Both the position numbers and the translations under genes were made by a program. The notes under the pieces are model-generated. The model did not search any database. It saw only the letters and a program-made list of their open reading frames with translations, and was not told where the DNA came from. From Burkholderiaceae bacterium (lineage in GTDB: Bacteria; Pseudomonadota; Gammaproteobacteria; Burkholderiales; Burkholderiaceae_E): a stretch of 64,000 nt of DNA. The stretch covers positions 1 to 64,000 of the forward strand of contig JAGXFG010000059.1 of the NCBI GenBank assembly GCA_024637395.1, written 5' to 3'. This document shows positions 7,928 through 16,108 of this stretch, piece by piece (position 1 is the first letter of the stretch; every line of letters begins with the position of its first letter).

Positions 7928-9301
7928 TTACTGGGGATTGATCGATGGTCCAACCGATGGTCCAACCGATGGCCCGATCGACGGCCCGACCGATGGCCCC
8001 ACGGCCGGCATCGCCGCCAGCGGGGCGGGAAACACCGCGTCACGCAAGCCCAGAGAGATTTGCGGCACGTAGGTGATCAGCCCGAGGCACAAGATGATTA
8101 CCAGCACGAAGGGCAACAGGTGCCCGATGATCCGGTCAATCGAGATCTTGGCCACGGTGCAGGCGGCAAACAGATTGACGCCAAAGGGCGGCGTAATCAT
8201 GCCCATGGCCAGGTTGACTACCATGATCAGGCCGAAGTGCACCGGGTCGACCCCGAAGTGGATCGCTACCGGCACCAGGATCGGCGCCAGCACGATAATC
8301 GCCGCCGAGGTCTCGATGAACATGCCGATGACGAACAGCGCCAGATTGACCCCGAGCAGGAACCAGACGGGCGAGCGCAACACCTCGGTGAGCCAGTGGC
8401 CGATCTGATCGGGGATGCCGGCACGGGTGATCAGGAACGCAAACAGGCCGGCGTTGGCGATGATGAACATGATCACCGCGCTCGAGAGCACCGACCTGCG
8501 CAGCACCATCACGACGTCTGCCGGCTTGAGTTCACGGTGGATCACCAGGCCGACGAGCAGCGCGTAGAACACCGCCACCACCGAAGCCTCGGTGGGCGTG
8601 AACACCCCACCATAAATGCCGCCCAGGATGATCACCGGCATCAGCAGCGCCCAGCCGGCGTCGCGCAGCGCGACCAACACGGTGGTGCGGCCGTCGCCGT
8701 CGTTCATGCCCAGACCCTTGAAGCGGCACCACAGGTGCACGAACAGCATCAGCGAACCGCCGATCAGCAGCCCGGGGCCGAAGCCGGCGACAAACAGTTC
8801 GCCGATCGAAACCTCGGCCGACACGCCGAACAGGATCAAAGGAATTGAGGGTGGAATGACCACGCCCAGTTCGGCCGAAGTGGCCTGGAGCGCAGCCGCA
8901 TAACCCACCGGGTAGCCGTGCTTGACCAGCGCCGGGATCAGGATCGCACCGATCGCGAACGTGGTCGCCACCGACGAGCCCGACACGGCGGCAAAGATCA
9001 TGCAGGTCAGCACCGTGGTCATCGGCAGGCCGCCCTGCACGCCGCCAACCAGCGACTTGGCGAAGTTGACCAGCCGGCGCGAGATGCCGCCGTGCTCCAT
9101 CAGGTTGCCGGCGAGGATAAAGAAAGGGATTGCCGCCAGCGGGAACCTGTCGATGGCGGAAAACATCTCCTTGGGAACAATGATCAGCTTGCCGGGATCG
9201 AAGAGCGCGATGCTCACCACCGCCGAGCCGCCGATCGCCACGGCAATCGAGATGCTGAAGGCGAAACACACCAGCATGGTGACAAGCAGGGTCAGCGGCA
9301 T
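7928..9301 (-). CDS. TRAP transporter large permease (DctM family), tetronate operon
   Basis: This is a 457-residue polytopic protein. It contains the DctM hallmarks F-F-I-L-A-G-N-L-M near 60, A-V-S-G-S-S-V-A-T near 112, I-P-P-S-I-P-L-I near 155 and I-T-P-P-F-G-V-N near 376. It pairs with the DctQ and DctP subunits encoded just upstream and probably imports a tetronate. The C-terminus is odd: after the last helix and an Ala/Pro linker come five Gly-Pro-Ser-(Val/Ile) repeats, ending just 19 bp before the next gene. Confidence 0.9.
   Translation of the reverse strand: MPLTLLVTMLVCFAFSISIAVAIGGSAVVSIALFDPGKLIIVPKEMFSAIDRFPLAAIPFFILAGNLMEHGGISRRLVNFAKSLVGGVQGGLPMTTVLTCMIFAAVSGSSVATTFAIGAILIPALVKHGYPVGYAAALQATSAELGVVIPPSIPLILFGVSAEVSIGELFVAGFGPGLLIGGSLMLFVHLWCRFKGLGMNDGDGRTTVLVALRDAGWALLMPVIILGGIYGGVFTPTEASVVAVFYALLVGLVIHRELKPADVVMVLRRSVLSSAVIMFIIANAGLFAFLITRAGIPDQIGHWLTEVLRSPVWFLLGVNLALFVIGMFIETSAAIIVLAPILVPVAIHFGVDPVHFGLIMVVNLAMGMITPPFGVNLFAACTVAKISIDRIIGHLLPFVLVIILCLGLITYVPQISLGLRDAVFPAPLAAMPAVGPSVGPSIGPSVGPSVGPSINPQ
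7940..7999 (-). repeat. Five tandem 12-bp repeats in the 3' end of the TRAP permease gene
   Basis: Five direct 12-bp units, reading on the plus strand as variants of AACCGATGGCCC, lie back to back at 7940-7951, 7952-7963, 7964-7975, 7976-7987 and 7988-7999. They encode Gly-Pro-Ser-Val/Ile units. The unit length keeps the reading frame, so slippage would change only tail length. Confidence 0.85.
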
Positions 9302-9349
9302 GGGGGTGTTTCCGCTATGCTCAGGTGCTTGCTGCCCGAAACCATGCGT

Positions 9350-9841
9350 CTACTGGGCACTTGCGAGTTCGTTGTTCTGCGGATCGAGGTGGTGGGCCAC
9401 CGTCGCCAGGATCGCCAGCAGCGAGCCCACCGGCAAGGCGGCATAGGCCCAGCCCATGGACAATTCCATGCTGGCAAAGGTCTGGAAGCGCACCCGCCAG
9501 ACCAGGTCTATGCCGTACCAGACGACCACTGAGAAAAAGGCAAGGTGCACGCCGGTGATGACACTACGGACGACGCGCTTCCAGGTGCCGCGCGAAAGCC
9601 GCTCCATCACGTCCACCGACACCAGCGCACCCTTGCGCACTGCCACGACCATTCCCAGCATCACCATCCAGATCAGCAGCCGGCGCATCGATTCCTCGGT
9701 CCAGGTGGTCGGCTGGGAGAACACGAAGCGGCTGACTACCTGCCACATCCCGAGGCAGGCAATCACCGCGAGCAGCCCGCTGGCCAGGGTGTAGCACCAG
9801 GCGGTCACCCAGTTGTCGATGCGCAGAATCAGGTTTTTCAT
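9350..9841 (-). CDS. TRAP transporter small permease (DctQ family), tetronate operon
   Basis: This is a 163-residue protein with four membrane segments (about 15-37, 50-66, 90-110 and 128-148). The F-x-x-P-T-T-W-T-E-E-S motif near residues 40-50 matches the conserved W-(T/S)-E-E signature of DctQ subunits. It lies between the binding protein (84 bp upstream) and the large permease (48 bp downstream), giving a standard P-Q-M order. It is the accessory membrane subunit of the importer serving the erythronate/threonate genes. Confidence 0.88.
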   Translation of the reverse strand: MKNLILRIDNWVTAWCYTLASGLLAVIACLGMWQVVSRFVFSQPTTWTEESMRRLLIWMVMLGMVVAVRKGALVSVDVMERLSRGTWKRVVRSVITGVHLAFFSVVVWYGIDLVWRVRFQTFASMELSMGWAYAALPVGSLLAILATVAHHLDPQNNELASAQ

Positions 9842-9925
9842 GGCAGGTTCCCGCCGGCGCCAGGCGCCGTGGCAATGCTCCCGGTCGAGCTGGCCCGCAA
9901 GCCGCAGACCAGCCCGATCAGGCCT

Positions 9926-10897
9926 TTACTTGACGGCTTGAATGGCCGCGATATTCTCGGCCCCGAACTCGCGTGCGAAATCCGCGTACGCCGGTGCGAC
10001 AGCCTTGCGGAAGCTCTCGCCATCGACCTTCCTGACCACCTGCATGCCTTCCTTCTCGAGCTGGGCAATGCCGGTGTCCTCGTCATCATTGACCTTCTTG
10101 CGCTGGGCCGCTGCGCCTTTCTTGGCAGCTGCGCTGAACGCCTTCTGGTCGGCCGGCGAAAGCTTGTTCCAGACCTGGGGTGAAATGATCAGCGCCGCCG
10201 GGGAGTAGACGTGGCCGGTCAACGACAGGTATTTCTGCACCTGCGAGAACTTCGATGCGAGGATCACCGGAATCGGATTTTCCTGGCCGTCGACGGTGCC
10301 CTGCTGCAGAGCGGTGAACAGCTCCGGAAAGGCCATCGGCGTGGGCAGGATGCCAAAGGTCTTGTAGCCCTCCATGTGCACCTTGTTTTCCATGGTGCGC
10401 ATCTTCAGGCCGGCGGCATCGCTCGCGTGCACGATCGGGCGGATGTTGTTGGTCATGTGGCGGAAGCCGTTCTCGGTCCAGGCGAGGTTGATCAGGCCCT
10501 TGGCCGCCATCTTCTTCTGCAGGTTCTGGCCGATCGGGCCGTCCATGACCTTACGGGCGTGGGCGTAATCACGGAACAGGAACGGGATATCGACGATCTT
10601 GACCTCGGGCACGAAATTGCCCAGCGGACCGGTCGAGGTGTTGACCATGTCCTGGGTGCCAAGCTGCACGGCTTCGATCTGTTCGCGTTCGCCGCCCAGT
10701 GCCGAAGAGGGGAACTGCTGGCACTTGTAACGGCCCTGCGTGCCCTTCTCCATCTCGTCGCAGAACACGGTCGTGCCCACTCCGTAATGCGAGGTCGGCG
10801 AAGTGGCGTAACCGATCTTGATGATGGTCTGGGCGTGGGTCGGGCCAACTGCGGCCAGTAATGCGGCCAGTGCCAGCGGTTTGATCAACGTCTTCAT
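9926..10897 (-). CDS. TRAP transporter substrate-binding protein (DctP family), probable tetronate binder
   Basis: This is a 323-residue protein starting at the ATG at 10897. It has a Sec signal peptide (hydrophobic residues 5-18, cleavage after T-H-A near 22). Family features are the S-S-A-L-G-G-E-R-E block near 65, the M-R-T-M-E-N motif (the Arg that usually binds the ligand carboxylate) near 148, and F-P-E-L-F-T-A-L-Q-Q-G-T-V-D-G-Q-E-N-P near 173-191. It follows denD by 52 bp. Genomic context makes D-erythronate or L-threonate the likely ligand. Confidence 0.88.
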   Translation of the reverse strand: MKTLIKPLALAALLAAVGPTHAQTIIKIGYATSPTSHYGVGTTVFCDEMEKGTQGRYKCQQFPSSALGGEREQIEAVQLGTQDMVNTSTGPLGNFVPEVKIVDIPFLFRDYAHARKVMDGPIGQNLQKKMAAKGLINLAWTENGFRHMTNNIRPIVHASDAAGLKMRTMENKVHMEGYKTFGILPTPMAFPELFTALQQGTVDGQENPIPVILASKFSQVQKYLSLTGHVYSPAALIISPQVWNKLSPADQKAFSAAAKKGAAAQRKKVNDDEDTGIAQLEKEGMQVVRKVDGESFRKAVAPAYADFAREFGAENIAAIQAVK

Positions 10898-10949
10898 GAA
10901 ACTGTCTCCTTGGTCAGGGGTACTGATGGGGTTGGTCAAAACAGGGTAA

Positions 10950-11981
10950 TCAACTGCTATGCAAGCCCAGCCGTGCACGCGCTGCCGGGTGCGTTATGGC
11001 GGCGGGATTGTCCTGCGCGTATTGCCGCAGTACGGTTGCGAAATCCTGATCGGCACGCAGGCCAAGACCAGCGGCACGCCGGTTCTCGAAACGTGCCGGC
11101 CAGCCGGCGACGATGCGCCCAATGGCGGGATCGGGGTCGTGGCTGATCAGCGCGCGCACCTCCGCTCCGGCGAGCTCGCGCAGGGCGCCGAGCATATCAC
11201 CCACGCTCACCGTCAATGCCGGCAGGTTGATCGCCGTGCGCCCACCAAAGGCTGAGCGGCTGGCCTCGGCCACGGCGACGATCCCGGCGACGGTATTGGC
11301 CGGCGACGAGAGCGCCACCATGGTCTCCGGCGCCACCGGGCAATTACTCGGCTGGCCGGCGAGCGGCTCGCGCAACATCCCGGAGAGAAAGCCGGAGGCC
11401 GCGCCGTTGGGGCTGCCGGGTCGCACCGATACGGTCATCAGCCGCGCTGCCCGGCCGTCGATGAAACCCTTGCGGGTGTAGTCGGCGACCAACTGCTCGC
11501 AGATGAACTTGTGCACGCCGTAGCTCGACTGCGGCGTCGGCAGGGTGTGGTCCTGGACGACTTCGGGCAAGGCAATGGTGGGGTCGCTGCCGAAGACCGC
11601 CACTGAGCTCGAGAAGAAGACGAGGGGCGCCGCAGCGCCCGCGAGCGTCTGGGCGCGGCAGGCCTCGAGCAGTTTCCTGGTGGTATCAAGGTTGGCGCGC
11701 AGCCCGAGCTCGAAGTCGCTCTCGCACTCGGCCGACACTGCCGACGAGAGGTGGAACACCGCATCCCAGGGCTCCGCCATCAGGGTGGCTATGCTGGCCA
11801 GCAGGTCGCCGGTGTGGGTGCGCACCCGCGGATCGTGCGCCAGGCCGGGGTCGCGCTGGGGGGCGAGGTCGGTCAGCAGCAACTCACTGATCTGGCGCCC
11901 GCCCAGTTGTCCGCGCTGCAGCAGTTCGCGCGCCAGCCGGCTGCCAAGGAATCCCGCACCGCCGGTGATGAGAACCTTCAT
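10950..11981 (-). CDS. denD: D-erythronate dehydrogenase
   Basis: This is a 343-residue extended SDR. It has the NAD-binding G-G-A-G-F-L-G (residues 7-13), the S-S-S catalytic-serine region near 125, and Y-G-V-H-K (Tyr-x3-Lys) near 155. DenD oxidises D-erythronate to 2-oxo-D-erythronate. The gene overlaps otnI by 4 bp and lies in a complete ltnD-otnK-otnC-otnI-denD set, which distinguishes it from other sugar epimerase-like SDRs. Reaction assignment comes from family and context. Confidence 0.9.
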   Translation of the reverse strand: MKVLITGGAGFLGSRLARELLQRGQLGGRQISELLLTDLAPQRDPGLAHDPRVRTHTGDLLASIATLMAEPWDAVFHLSSAVSAECESDFELGLRANLDTTRKLLEACRAQTLAGAAAPLVFFSSSVAVFGSDPTIALPEVVQDHTLPTPQSSYGVHKFICEQLVADYTRKGFIDGRAARLMTVSVRPGSPNGAASGFLSGMLREPLAGQPSNCPVAPETMVALSSPANTVAGIVAVAEASRSAFGGRTAINLPALTVSVGDMLGALRELAGAEVRALISHDPDPAIGRIVAGWPARFENRRAAGLGLRADQDFATVLRQYAQDNPAAITHPAARARLGLHSS

Positions 11982-12775
11982 GCCGTGCCCTTGCGGGAAG
12001 CGTGGTAGCTGCGCAGCCAGCCAAGACCCTCGCTGGTGCCGTTTCTCGGGCGGTATTCACAGCCCACGAAACCCTCGTATCCGAGGCTGTCGAGCAAGTC
12101 GAACAGGTAAGGATATGAGACCTCGCCTTCGTCGGGCTCGTGGCGCTCGGGCACCCCGGCAATCTGGATATGGCCGACACCGGCGAAGTGCTTCTTGAGG
12201 CGCATCGCCAGGTCACCTTCCATGACCTGACAGTGGTAGAAGTCCATCTGCACTTTAACGTTCGGCTCGCCGATCTCGGCGACCAGGTCGTGCGCCTGTT
12301 GCTGCCAGTTGAGATAGAACCCCGGCATGTCGCGGGTGTTGATGGGTTCGATCATCAGCGTGATGCCGTGCCCGGCAAACGCGGCCGCGGCGGCGCGCAG
12401 GTTGGCGACGTAGGTGGCACGCAAAGCGGCCGCCGGGACATCGGGGGGAATCAGGCCGGCCATCGCGTGCAGGCTCCGGCAGCCAGTGGCGCGCGCGTAT
12501 TCCAACGCCTGCTCAACGCCGTCGGCAAACTCGCGCTCGCGCCCCGGATGGCAGGCCATGCCGCGCTCGCCCGCAGCCCAGTCGCCGGGCGGCAGGTTGA
12601 ACAACGCCTGGGTCAGCTGGTGCTGTTTCAGCAACGCGCCGAGTTCGGCGGCCGGATACTCGTAGGGGAAGAGGAATTCCACCGCGGTGAAGCCGTCGGC
12701 AGCGGCGGCGGCAAAACGCTCGAGGAATGGCACCTCGGTGTACATCATCGACAGGTTGGCGGCAAAGCGTGGCAT
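11978..12775 (-). CDS. otnI: 2-oxo-tetronate isomerase (hydroxypyruvate isomerase family)
   Basis: This is a 265-residue TIM-barrel protein of the hydroxypyruvate-isomerase-like family. Metal-site motifs visible are [10 protein letters not shown] near 143 (metal Glu), M-D-F-Y-H-C-Q near 180 (Asp and His) and a C-terminal G-C-E-Y-R-P near 245. OtnI interconverts 2-oxo- and 3-oxo-tetronate, allowing the DenD product to enter the OtnK/OtnC route. It overlaps denD by 4 bp and follows otnC by 8 bp. Confidence 0.9.
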   Translation of the reverse strand: MPRFAANLSMMYTEVPFLERFAAAAADGFTAVEFLFPYEYPAAELGALLKQHQLTQALFNLPPGDWAAGERGMACHPGREREFADGVEQALEYARATGCRSLHAMAGLIPPDVPAAALRATYVANLRAAAAAFAGHGITLMIEPINTRDMPGFYLNWQQQAHDLVAEIGEPNVKVQMDFYHCQVMEGDLAMRLKKHFAGVGHIQIAGVPERHEPDEGEVSYPYLFDLLDSLGYEGFVGCEYRPRNGTSEGLGWLRSYHASRKGTA

Positions 12776-12783
12776 GGTGTCAG

Positions 12784-13458
12784 TTACCAGGGTGCGTTGA
12801 ATTGGGTGCGCAACTCGGCGATCTGCGCTTCCCCCAACGGGGCGGGGGCACGCGCACAGAGCAACCAGAGTCGGGCGGTTTCTTCCAGCTCTTCCAGCAG
12901 CGCCATCGCCGCTCCCGGCGATTCATGCCAGACGATGGGGCCAAGGCGCTCGATCATAACCGCGCGCAACGGGCTTTGCGCCGCGTTGATCAATGCCGCC
13001 ACTGCATCGGCCACCGCGGGATCACCGGGACGGCGATACGCGACCAGCGGCACGTGGCCTACTTTCATCACCTGGTAAGGCGTAATGGGCGGCAGTACAT
13101 CGTCGCTGCGCCAGACCCCTTGCAGCGTGAGCGCCACCAGGTGGGTCGCATGGGTGTGCAGCACACAGCGGGCAGCGGGCGCGGCTCCGTAGATGCGCCG
13201 GTGCAGCACCAGGGTCTTGCTGGCCAGCGCACCGCCGCGCTGGAGGCCCGCGGCGTCGATCCACGCCAGCTGAGCCGGATCGAGAAAGCCCAGGCAGGCG
13301 TCGGTGGGGGTGATCAGGAAACCGCCACCTTGGGCATCGTCGAGGCTGACGCTGATGTTGCCGGCGGTGGAATGGACGTAGCCACGCTGGAACAACGAGG
13401 CGCCGACGCGCACGATCTCGGCGCGCAGGCTGTCCTGAGCGCTGGGCCAGTCGTTCAT
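12784..13458 (-). CDS. otnC: 3-oxo-tetronate 4-phosphate decarboxylase (class II aldolase family)
   Basis: This is a 224-residue class II aldolase/adducin-fold protein. It has G-N-I-S-V near residue 33 and the zinc motif C-V-L-H-T-H-A-T-H near 98-106, with more metal His expected in the C-terminal third. OtnC decarboxylates 3-oxo-tetronate 4-phosphate to dihydroxyacetone phosphate. Its start overlaps the otnK stop by 4 bp, indicating translational coupling of kinase and decarboxylase. Confidence 0.9.
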   Translation of the reverse strand: MNDWPSAQDSLRAEIVRVGASLFQRGYVHSTAGNISVSLDDAQGGGFLITPTDACLGFLDPAQLAWIDAAGLQRGGALASKTLVLHRRIYGAAPAARCVLHTHATHLVALTLQGVWRSDDVLPPITPYQVMKVGHVPLVAYRRPGDPAVADAVAALINAAQSPLRAVMIERLGPIVWHESPGAAMALLEELEETARLWLLCARAPAPLGEAQIAELRTQFNAPW

Positions 13459-14726
13459 GACAGCTCCAAGCCGGCCTCGCGCAAGGCCTCGGCGAAGAAG
13501 TCCGGCCCACCAAAATTCCCCGACTTGAGTGCCAGCAACAGTGCTTCGCCGCCATCGGGCAGGAGCGCCTGGGTCCAGGGCACGCCGGGACAGATCGGCG
13601 GGCCGATGCGCAACTGCTGCACGCCCAGGGCCTGCACCACCGCCCCCGAGGTTTCACCGCCCGCCACCACCAGGCGGCGCACCCCGGAGCGGACCAGCCC
13701 CGCGGCGATCGCGGCCAGCGCGCATTCGACCAGCGCGCCGGCGACTTCGGCCCCCAGCGCCTGCTGGATCGCCTGCACGCGCGCCGGCTCGGCCGTCGCG
13801 TAAACCAGCACCGGGCCAGCGAGCAGCGCAGCGCACGCCTGCGCCAGCAATTCGTCCGCACTTTGTTCGCCGTGATGCAGCGCCATCGGGTCGAGCGCGA
13901 TCGCGGTGCGTCCCGCCGCAAGCCAGCGCGCCACCTGGGCGTTGGTGGCCTCGGAGCACGAACCAGAGACAATCGCGGCGGGGCCGGCAACCGTTTCAAG
14001 CTGTGCCGCCGACGAGCTGGGCTGGAACCAGCCGCGACGCTCATAGGCGGGGGGCAGCCCGAGCGCCACGCCCGAACCGGCTGTGACCAGCGGCAGTTCG
14101 GCACAGGCTTCGGCCAGCGCCAGGAGGTCGGTATTGTTCAGGGCGTCGGCCACCGCGACTTCCACGCCCTCGCCCTGGAGTTCGGCAATCCGCCCAGCCG
14201 CATCCTTCTGGATCGCGTCGTAGCGCAGCAGCCCAACCTTGCGTGCAGTCTGCGCCTGCAGCACCCGCACCAGGTTGGCGTCGGTCATCGGCGTCAGCGG
14301 GTGTTGGCGCATGCCCGATTCGCTCAGCAGCTCGTCACCGACAAACAGGTAGCCCCGGAATACGGTGCGGCCGTTTTCGGGAAAAGCCGGGCAGGCGATG
14401 GTGAAACTGCTCTCGAGCGCGGCCATCAGCGCGTCGGTCACCGGGCCGATATTGCCCTTGGCAGTGGAGTCGAAGGTCGAGCAGTATTTGAAATAGATCT
14501 GCCGCGCACCGGCTGCCTGCAATGCCCTGAGCGCCTCCAGGCTTTGTGCGACCGCATCGGTCGCGGCGATGGTGCGGGTCTTGAGCGCCACGACCACGGC
14601 ATCGGCCTCGGGCAGGCCGCCGTCAGGAACACCCAGCACCTGCACGGTATGCATACCGGCACGCACCAGCATGCTGGCCACATCAGTGGCCCCGGTGAAA
14701 TCATCGGCGATCACGCCCAGGATCAT
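13455..14726 (-). CDS. otnK: 3-oxo-tetronate kinase (four-carbon acid sugar kinase)
   Basis: This is a 423-residue DUF1537-family kinase. The N-terminal domain begins G-V-I-A-D-D-F-T-G-A-T-D, the family signature for substrate binding. The C-terminal nucleotide domain holds V-V-A-G-G-E-T-S-G-A-V near 360 and F-G-G-P-D-F-F near 408. It phosphorylates 3-oxo-tetronate at C4 before decarboxylation by OtnC. It overlaps ltnD upstream and otnC downstream by 4 bp each, so the three are almost certainly one transcript. Confidence 0.92.
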   Translation of the reverse strand: MILGVIADDFTGATDVASMLVRAGMHTVQVLGVPDGGLPEADAVVVALKTRTIAATDAVAQSLEALRALQAAGARQIYFKYCSTFDSTAKGNIGPVTDALMAALESSFTIACPAFPENGRTVFRGYLFVGDELLSESGMRQHPLTPMTDANLVRVLQAQTARKVGLLRYDAIQKDAAGRIAELQGEGVEVAVADALNNTDLLALAEACAELPLVTAGSGVALGLPPAYERRGWFQPSSSAAQLETVAGPAAIVSGSCSEATNAQVARWLAAGRTAIALDPMALHHGEQSADELLAQACAALLAGPVLVYATAEPARVQAIQQALGAEVAGALVECALAAIAAGLVRSGVRRLVVAGGETSGAVVQALGVQQLRIGPPICPGVPWTQALLPDGGEALLLALKSGNFGGPDFFAEALREAGLELS

Positions 14727-15634
14727 GACTTGTCCTCCACGATGCCCGGCAGTTCCAGCCCGGCAAGGGCCGCATAGTACTTGACAACGGCGGAATCATC
14801 TTCGCCGCCCAGGCCCATGGCCGAGGTGGACAGGTAGAGCTGGTGCGCCGCTGCGGCCAGCGGCAGCGGGAATTTGAGGTTGCGCGCGGCGTCGAGCACG
14901 ATGCCCAGATCCTTGACGAAGATGTTGACCGCCGAAAGCGGCCGATAGTCTCCTGTCAGGATGTGGGGCACGCGGTTTTCGAACATCCAGCTCATGCCCG
15001 CCGAGTTGCAGATCACCTCGTAGAGCTGGGCCGGATCGGCGCCGGCGCGCATGCCGAGCGCCAGCGCCTCGCAGGCCGCGGCGATATGCACTCCTGCCAG
15101 GTGCTGATTGACCATCTTTACGGTGGAACCGACTCCGGCCCGATCTCCCAACCGATAGACCTTGCCGGCGAATGCCTGCAGCATCTCGCCAGCGGCGGCA
15201 AATGCCTCCGGCGCTCCGGAAGCCATGACCGTCATCTGGCCCTCGGCGGCCTTCTTTGCGCCGCCCGATACGGGGCCGTCGATCAGCCACAGGCCATGAT
15301 CAGCCAGGCGCTTCTCCCAGACCGGGGGCAGCGCCGGATCGACCGTTGCCGAGCAGATCACCACCGACCCAGCCGCCAGCCGCGGCGCTATTCCCTGTTC
15401 GCCGAACAGCACTTCCTCGGTCTGGGCGGCATTGAGCACCAGCACCAGCACCACGTCGCAGTGCGCTGCCAACTCGGCGGCGCTGGCCACTGCCCGACCA
15501 CCGGCCTCGGCAAAGGCCTCGCGTGCCTCGGGGCGCGGATCACAGCCCCAGGTCGTGACGCCGTTGCGCAAAGCCGAGCAGGCCGCGCCCATGCCCATCG
15601 ACCCCAATCCAATCACGCCCAGTGTATTTTGCAT
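14723..15634 (-). CDS. ltnD: L-threonate dehydrogenase
   Basis: This is a 303-residue beta-hydroxyacid dehydrogenase. It has the Rossmann motif G-L-G-S-M-G-M-G near residues 9-16, the substrate loop D-G-P-V-S-G-G near 119, and catalytic Lys in K-M-V-N-Q-H near 168. LtnD oxidises L-threonate at C2. It heads the tetronate core and shares a 4-bp overlap with otnK. With denD also present, the operon can take both L-threonate and D-erythronate to dihydroxyacetone phosphate. Confidence 0.9.
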   Translation of the reverse strand: MQNTLGVIGLGSMGMGAACSALRNGVTTWGCDPRPEAREAFAEAGGRAVASAAELAAHCDVVLVLVLNAAQTEEVLFGEQGIAPRLAAGSVVICSATVDPALPPVWEKRLADHGLWLIDGPVSGGAKKAAEGQMTVMASGAPEAFAAAGEMLQAFAGKVYRLGDRAGVGSTVKMVNQHLAGVHIAAACEALALGMRAGADPAQLYEVICNSAGMSWMFENRVPHILTGDYRPLSAVNIFVKDLGIVLDAARNLKFPLPLAAAAHQLYLSTSAMGLGGEDDSAVVKYYAALAGLELPGIVEDKS

Positions 15635-15682
15635 TGCGACTCTCAGTTAGTTGCGAGGATCCCGACGGGAAGCGGCGCCCCC

Positions 15683-16090
15683 CTATTGCCGGCGCGGGAT
15701 CGAGTAGGTGCCGACGACATGGGCCACCGGCTCGGCGAGCCCCTCCGAGTAGAGTGACACCTCGCCGACCGCCAGCGACTTGCCGATCTTCATCAGCTTG
15801 CACTTCCCGACTATTGCCCGGTCCGCTGCGGGTTTGCGCATGAAGTTGATGCTGAAGCTGGTGGTCACTACCAGGGGGATGATGCCGATTTCAGCCATGA
15901 TCGCCACGTAGAGCGCGACGTCGGCGACGGCCATCAGCACCGGACCCGCCACCGTTGCGCCTGGCCGCAGTTCGTGGACCCCGATCTGGTGTTTGACGGT
16001 TGCCGTCATCGCGCCAACCGACTCGACCGTGCACTTGGTCTGCGGAAATTCCTTGGCGAGGAATTCAGCGAGCTCTGCCCTGGTTGCCAT
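15683..16090 (-). CDS. PaaI-family hotdog-fold thioesterase
   Basis: This is a 135-residue hotdog protein. It has H-E-L-R-P-G-A-T-V-A-G-P near 39-50, the A-D-V-A-L-Y helix near 57, T-T-S-F-S-I-N-F near 76, and G-E-V-S-L-Y-S-E-G near 108, as in PaaI/YigI-type acyl-CoA thioesterases. It lies 18 bp after the sigma-54 regulator and 48 bp before ltnD, so it is likely in the same transcript. No tetronate step needs a thioesterase; a housekeeping role or CoA-ester clearance is possible. Confidence 0.8.
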   Translation of the reverse strand: MATRAELAEFLAKEFPQTKCTVESVGAMTATVKHQIGVHELRPGATVAGPVLMAVADVALYVAIMAEIGIIPLVVTTSFSINFMRKPAADRAIVGKCKLMKIGKSLAVGEVSLYSEGLAEPVAHVVGTYSIPRRQ

Positions 16091-16108
16091 TGGAATGGCT
16101 CTAAGCCC

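Noticed and set aside
7940-7999. Short tandem repeats as a CRISPR or regulatory array
   Set aside because: The 12-bp units have no spacers and encode an in-frame protein tail.
7886-8848. 320-codon plus-strand reading frame opposite the TRAP permease
   Set aside because: Antisense to a well-supported membrane protein; its sequence is low-complexity His/Gln/Arg with no domain.
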